NCBI GenBank assembly: GCA_963513945.1
Contig: OY740720.1
Coordinates: forward strand, 104,319,434 to 104,383,433
Direction: 5' to 3'
DNA: 64,000 bases
Source: Hydrotaea diabolus
Taxonomy: Eukaryota > Arthropoda > Insecta > Diptera > Muscidae
Shown: positions 60,613 through 64,000 of the stretch, in pieces
Position numbering within the stretch: the first letter of the stretch is position 1
Layout: the number at the start of each line of letters is the position of its first letter
Made by a program: the position numbers and the translations under genes
The notes under the pieces: generated by a model
Told to the model about the DNA's origin: nothing
Seen by the model: only the letters and a program-made list of their open reading frames with translations
The model's database searches: none

Positions 60613-60637
60613 AAAACGAAAGACTTAAGACACAAAC
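60613..60637 (+). repeat. Dispersed 24-bp CTTAAG motif, copy 15
   Basis: AAAACGAAAGACTTAAG followed by ACACAAAC; one change from consensus. It begins 113 bp after copy 14 in the same orientation. Confidence 0.9.
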
Positions 60638-63600
60638 CCCATATCATCAACCCTACTTTAGGTCGCCTCATTTTTGTTGTGTGCAACTTTGTAGGCTCAA
60701 ATAAAATCGAAATGATTACTTTGTCACGATGTCACAGAGGTTTCTTTCTTGGCTATTTCAGACTGTATTTTATTTGCATTACATACTTATTGCCTTCCAC
60801 TTGCCTTAACTTAAATCCAAATGGACAACCAACAAGCCACAAATTATACAAACTTGCATACAAGCACACACACACAAACTCCTGAATGCAGAATTAAAGT
60901 TTCAGCATGATTTGTTTTAGAATTTTTACTGCTGTTGTTTGTTTGTGTCCTCATCTGGTCTAAGCTGGACTTAAATGTGTTGCTGGTCAGCCCTACTTAC
61001 TACTATCCTTTTTAACCGCAAACTACCAAAATGACACACTTGAATGGAACGGAACGAAAGGGGTCGCTGCGGAGTGGAGTGAAGTGGCACACTGTTGGTT
61101 GATTTTCTATAATGTCTTAAGCTTATTGCTTCGACTATAAACCATTTATAATCATATAAAAAAAAACATTAAGGGCCCTTTAGCGCAGACGACTGGCACA
61201 GACTCTCCAGCAGTCGGGGACAGACCAAATGGCCAAAGCCAGTGCAGGCAGACTTTTAGTCTGTCGACCGGTAGAGGCTTGTGAGTGTGTCGGGGTTTTT
61301 CATACATTTTGTTTACACAGGTTGTTGAGTTGACAATGTTATCACATCACATTGTTGTGGTGGTTGTTGGTGTTGCTGTGGTTATTGATGTTGTTGCTTT
61401 GGTGATTTTACATGGCCCAAAGAGTTGCTGTCAACACGAAGAGTTAAAAACATAACATACACACTGTCAAAGTTTAGGTGACATTTGGTGTTAAGGGAGG
61501 CCTACTGTCTCTCTTTCTCGTTGTCCCTTTACTGGCGGTCGCTGATGGTATGGAGTGCGGTACGTTCATCCATCCGTCTGCCTGTCGGTCTGCCTGTCTC
61601 TCGAGCCATGTAGCCCTTCAATTAGTTTACCCACATGTTATGATCATTAAATAATGTTTATGATTGTGTCGTTCTTGTTATCTTCTGCTGTTGTTGTTGG
61701 CGATATTGTTGTTATTATTATTGGCTGATTAGATGGCATGAAAAATATGAAGTGGAAATAAAAATGTTGTTAAACAGCCTATTTAATGGATAAATTATTT
61801 GATACAATGCGACACGTTTCGATTATACCCTAGCACCGTCGGACACTGCCATCGAGAGCCGATCGACTAATTACGGTAATCAATAAATAGTTTAATTCCA
61901 AGCCATATAGAGGGGAAAATATCATATTCATATCGCAAACTACTTTCATTTGTATTGAACAATTATTGCAAATTATGTCAGAAGTGAAATTGAAAACGAT
62001 ATTGATATTGTCTATAAAGCGGTAGTCATGTTAGGAATGTGGATTGCAAAGGCAACCAAAGAAGAAAGAAATAAAATAAAACTGGCGTGCAATAATATTC
62101 AAAGCCGGTAGCAAAAAGCAATTTAAATGAATATTAGTTTGAGAGTTATTGCTTATTTGGGTGGTAACAATTCCGATAGGAAAAATTAATATTTATACCA
62201 AAAAATATGATCCTAGGCAACACTGATATGAATGGCAAATGGTGTTAAGAATTTGCCTATGGTGAATAGTATTCTTGAATTATATTTCAATAATATATGT
62301 TCGTTTGAGGTAGACCTTAGGAAATTGATAAAAAGCAATATCTGTTTAAAGAAAGAAACCACTGGGATTAGATTTCCAAGTCGTGTTCAAAATTTCCGAC
62401 AGCGGCGGCTGAAGGACATAAAACCAGCGACGACTAAAACTGACTGAAGCCGACGTTTAATTAAAAGAATTAAAATTTTGTAATGCATTTATAACAGTCA
62501 AAAAAAACAACGTATATGTGAAATAGACATTATTTTAATACAACAAAGCAAGTAAAAAGTTGGACTGGTAGTTGGTATCTTACAATAATTAATACTAATA
62601 CATACTAATGCTCAGAATTTAAGCAGGATCGGATTTAATGAGTAGTAAGATCGATGTGTTTAAATTATACTATTTCGGTCACTCAAGTTCCTTCTGTTAC
62701 AATTAATGTTCAATAATTCTCTTTTTGGTTTTTACTATATTGGTCTCAAATCTAACTTTAAACACAGCTTAATTTTTCAGAGGCCACAGATCAATTACAA
62801 AGAGATTAAATACACAAACGAAACTCAATGGATTCACAAAAGTTAGCATGGAGGAAATACAAATATGCCGTTTCGTAGCACTGGTATTATAACTTAAACT
62901 ATTTGCATAATCCCCAAAGAGGACATACAGTCCAGGATTGCATTGTATAACAGATAAAGTCCCCAAGACCTTTTGTAGGGCAGTGCATAATCTGTAGCAA
63001 ATCAATTACAATAAATTATTCTTAGTGCCTAAAGACAGATATATCTACGAGGATCATTAGAAATGCTAGTCGTGACATCTGCGTTCTTAAGATGGTTTTC
63101 CTTCCCGTAGCCGGTGTATTATTTGCGCAGTGTAGAACGAGCAAAAGCATGTCGTGCATTTAAATTGGGTTCTGTCATCATAAAAATCGCACATCACGAG
63201 CGAAGGCCACCTTACGCAAAGTTTTCTCTTGCGAAGCCGGTACTAAACACATTTCAGAGCATAAAAGTCTAACCAAAGTCCGGGAAATGTGTGTACCTAA
63301 TTTTAAACTGAAGAAACTAAGCAGTTTTTTTGCCAGAATCAAATGCACCTAGATTCTTTTCTCTATCTGTGTCTAGGGAATCTTAGATGTGGGAGTAGAG
63401 TCAGAGCATGTGTGATTCCAACTAATATCTGTAAATCTACGAACACATACCGGTGATCAGGTTCACTCAGAACTGTTTTGTTAGCCGGATTAGCTGGCAA
63501 TAATCTACCCAAAAGGTTCAAGGTAGCTGTGGCGTATACCTAAAGTTGCAGCCACAGCTTAAGCTTAAGGAGGCGCTCGAAACAATTGATTGATATGAGA

Positions 63601-63697
63601 TATTTAGGACAGGAGTTTTAGATGTTACATAACCCTTTTCAAGAGGGGCACAATGGCCACACAGTATACTTTGAACGAGCATTAACTAGGAGATCTG
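60638..63697. other. Non-coding DNA, intron-like then AT-rich
   Basis: 60860-61750 is moderately GC-rich with GTTGTTG and CTGCCTGTC simple runs and no transposon match, typical of fly introns and possibly conserved. 61750-63050 is AT-rich with nothing recognised. 63060-63690 has higher complexity but many stops; it may be a decayed element upstream of the terminal open frame. Confidence 0.45.
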
Positions 63698-64000
63698 ATG
63701 GACGCTAATCGTCACATTGTAATTAACCCCAGTACTATTCGGCTACACTATGGCGTAGAATACGTTAAAATTCAAAATCGTACTCATACAGTCGTAGGTA
63801 ACAGAAAAGCTGTCTGCTTAGAAAGTCTTTGTAATATAACCATTGATGGACATACGCCGGAGGAGAAAATTTTTGACCATTCAGGGTATCTTAAATTCCT
63901 AGACAAAGACTATCTAAGATTTAATGGGACAAACAGCAGAGAAGAAAAATCTAAAAGCCAGGCAAGGTCATCAAAGCAGAGAGCCATTCTTTTATGGAGT
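63698..64000 (+). CDS. Unidentified open frame, runs off the right edge
   Basis: From ATG 63698 the frame is open for all 101 codons to the window end; the nearest upstream in-frame stop is TAA at 63683-63685. The peptide starts MDANRHIVINPSTIRLHYG and contains three N-glycosylation sequons (NRT, NIT, NGT) and two cysteines five apart around CLESLCNIT, followed by a basic, serine-rich stretch (EEKSKSQARSSKQRA). This would fit a secreted or membrane-anchored ectodomain, for example an Env-like protein of an insect retroelement, but I see no diagnostic motif and do not identify it. It could also be an exon of a host gene or a chance frame. The start codon is only the first ATG; the true start may be upstream by splicing. 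Confidence 0.35.
   Translation, partial: MDANRHIVINPSTIRLHYGVEYVKIQNRTHTVVGNRKAVCLESLCNITIDGHTPEEKIFDHSGYLKFLDKDYLRFNGTNSREEKSKSQARSSKQRAILLWS

Overview
This window looks like a large intron or gene-poor intergenic region from a calyptrate fly (house-fly, stable-fly or blow-fly type genome). The reasons are high AT content (about two-thirds by eye, not counted), no run of intact exons, (CA)n, ACAACA and GTTGTT tracts typical of fly introns, and transposon relics of the usual dipteran kinds: Jockey-clade and RTE-like LINEs, mariner-like transposases, MITEs and a tRNA-derived SINE. The genus cannot be fixed from the sequence alone. I see no complete host gene. The only host-gene candidates are a possible short first coding exon (45786-45872) and an open, unidentified reading frame running off the right edge (63698-64000).

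Layout. 1-4165: a rotted Jockey RT C-terminus followed by a nearly full-length SINE. 8574-10612: a mariner transposase pseudogene split by a 769-bp TIR element that carries an internal minisatellite, with the mariner 3' end and flank duplicated in tandem. 12640-13330: a second mariner relic, reversed. 17889-18140: a small fold-back element. 22150-24491: an RTE-type LINE relic and a tandem duplication of about 364 bp. 27413-28219: second copy of the minisatellite-bearing TIR element. 29223-29422: a perfect 100-bp tandem duplication. 30050-31330: a Jockey fragment, then a mariner fragment. 36641-37190: a fourth mariner relic. 39248-40762: a Jockey-clade LINE 3' half with a poly-A tail. 40949-41668: a large fold-back element. 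47147-48054: a TIR-bounded, internally deleted mariner. 50029-50263: a second SINE. 54847-56028: an LINE RT scrap, then a third, decayed copy of the minisatellite TIR element. The rest is non-coding, with some stretches that look like ordinary fly intron and possible conserved non-coding DNA (21000-21330, 26200-27080, 45230-45640, 56750-57500, 60900-61750).

The most striking unexplained signal is a dispersed motif of about 24 bp (left part AAACAAAAGACTTAAG, right part ACACAAAC). I find 15 copies between 139 and 60637, 12 in one orientation and 3 in the other. Their flanks do not align, so they are not pieces of one longer repeat that I can recognise. Seven copies have the 12-mer AAAAGACTTAAG exactly, where roughly 0.03 would be expected by chance at this base composition. 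Two pairs of copies lie in the same orientation 121 and 113 bp apart. This behaves like a protein-binding or RNA-level element, or the relic of a very short mobile unit, and is the best candidate for something undescribed here.
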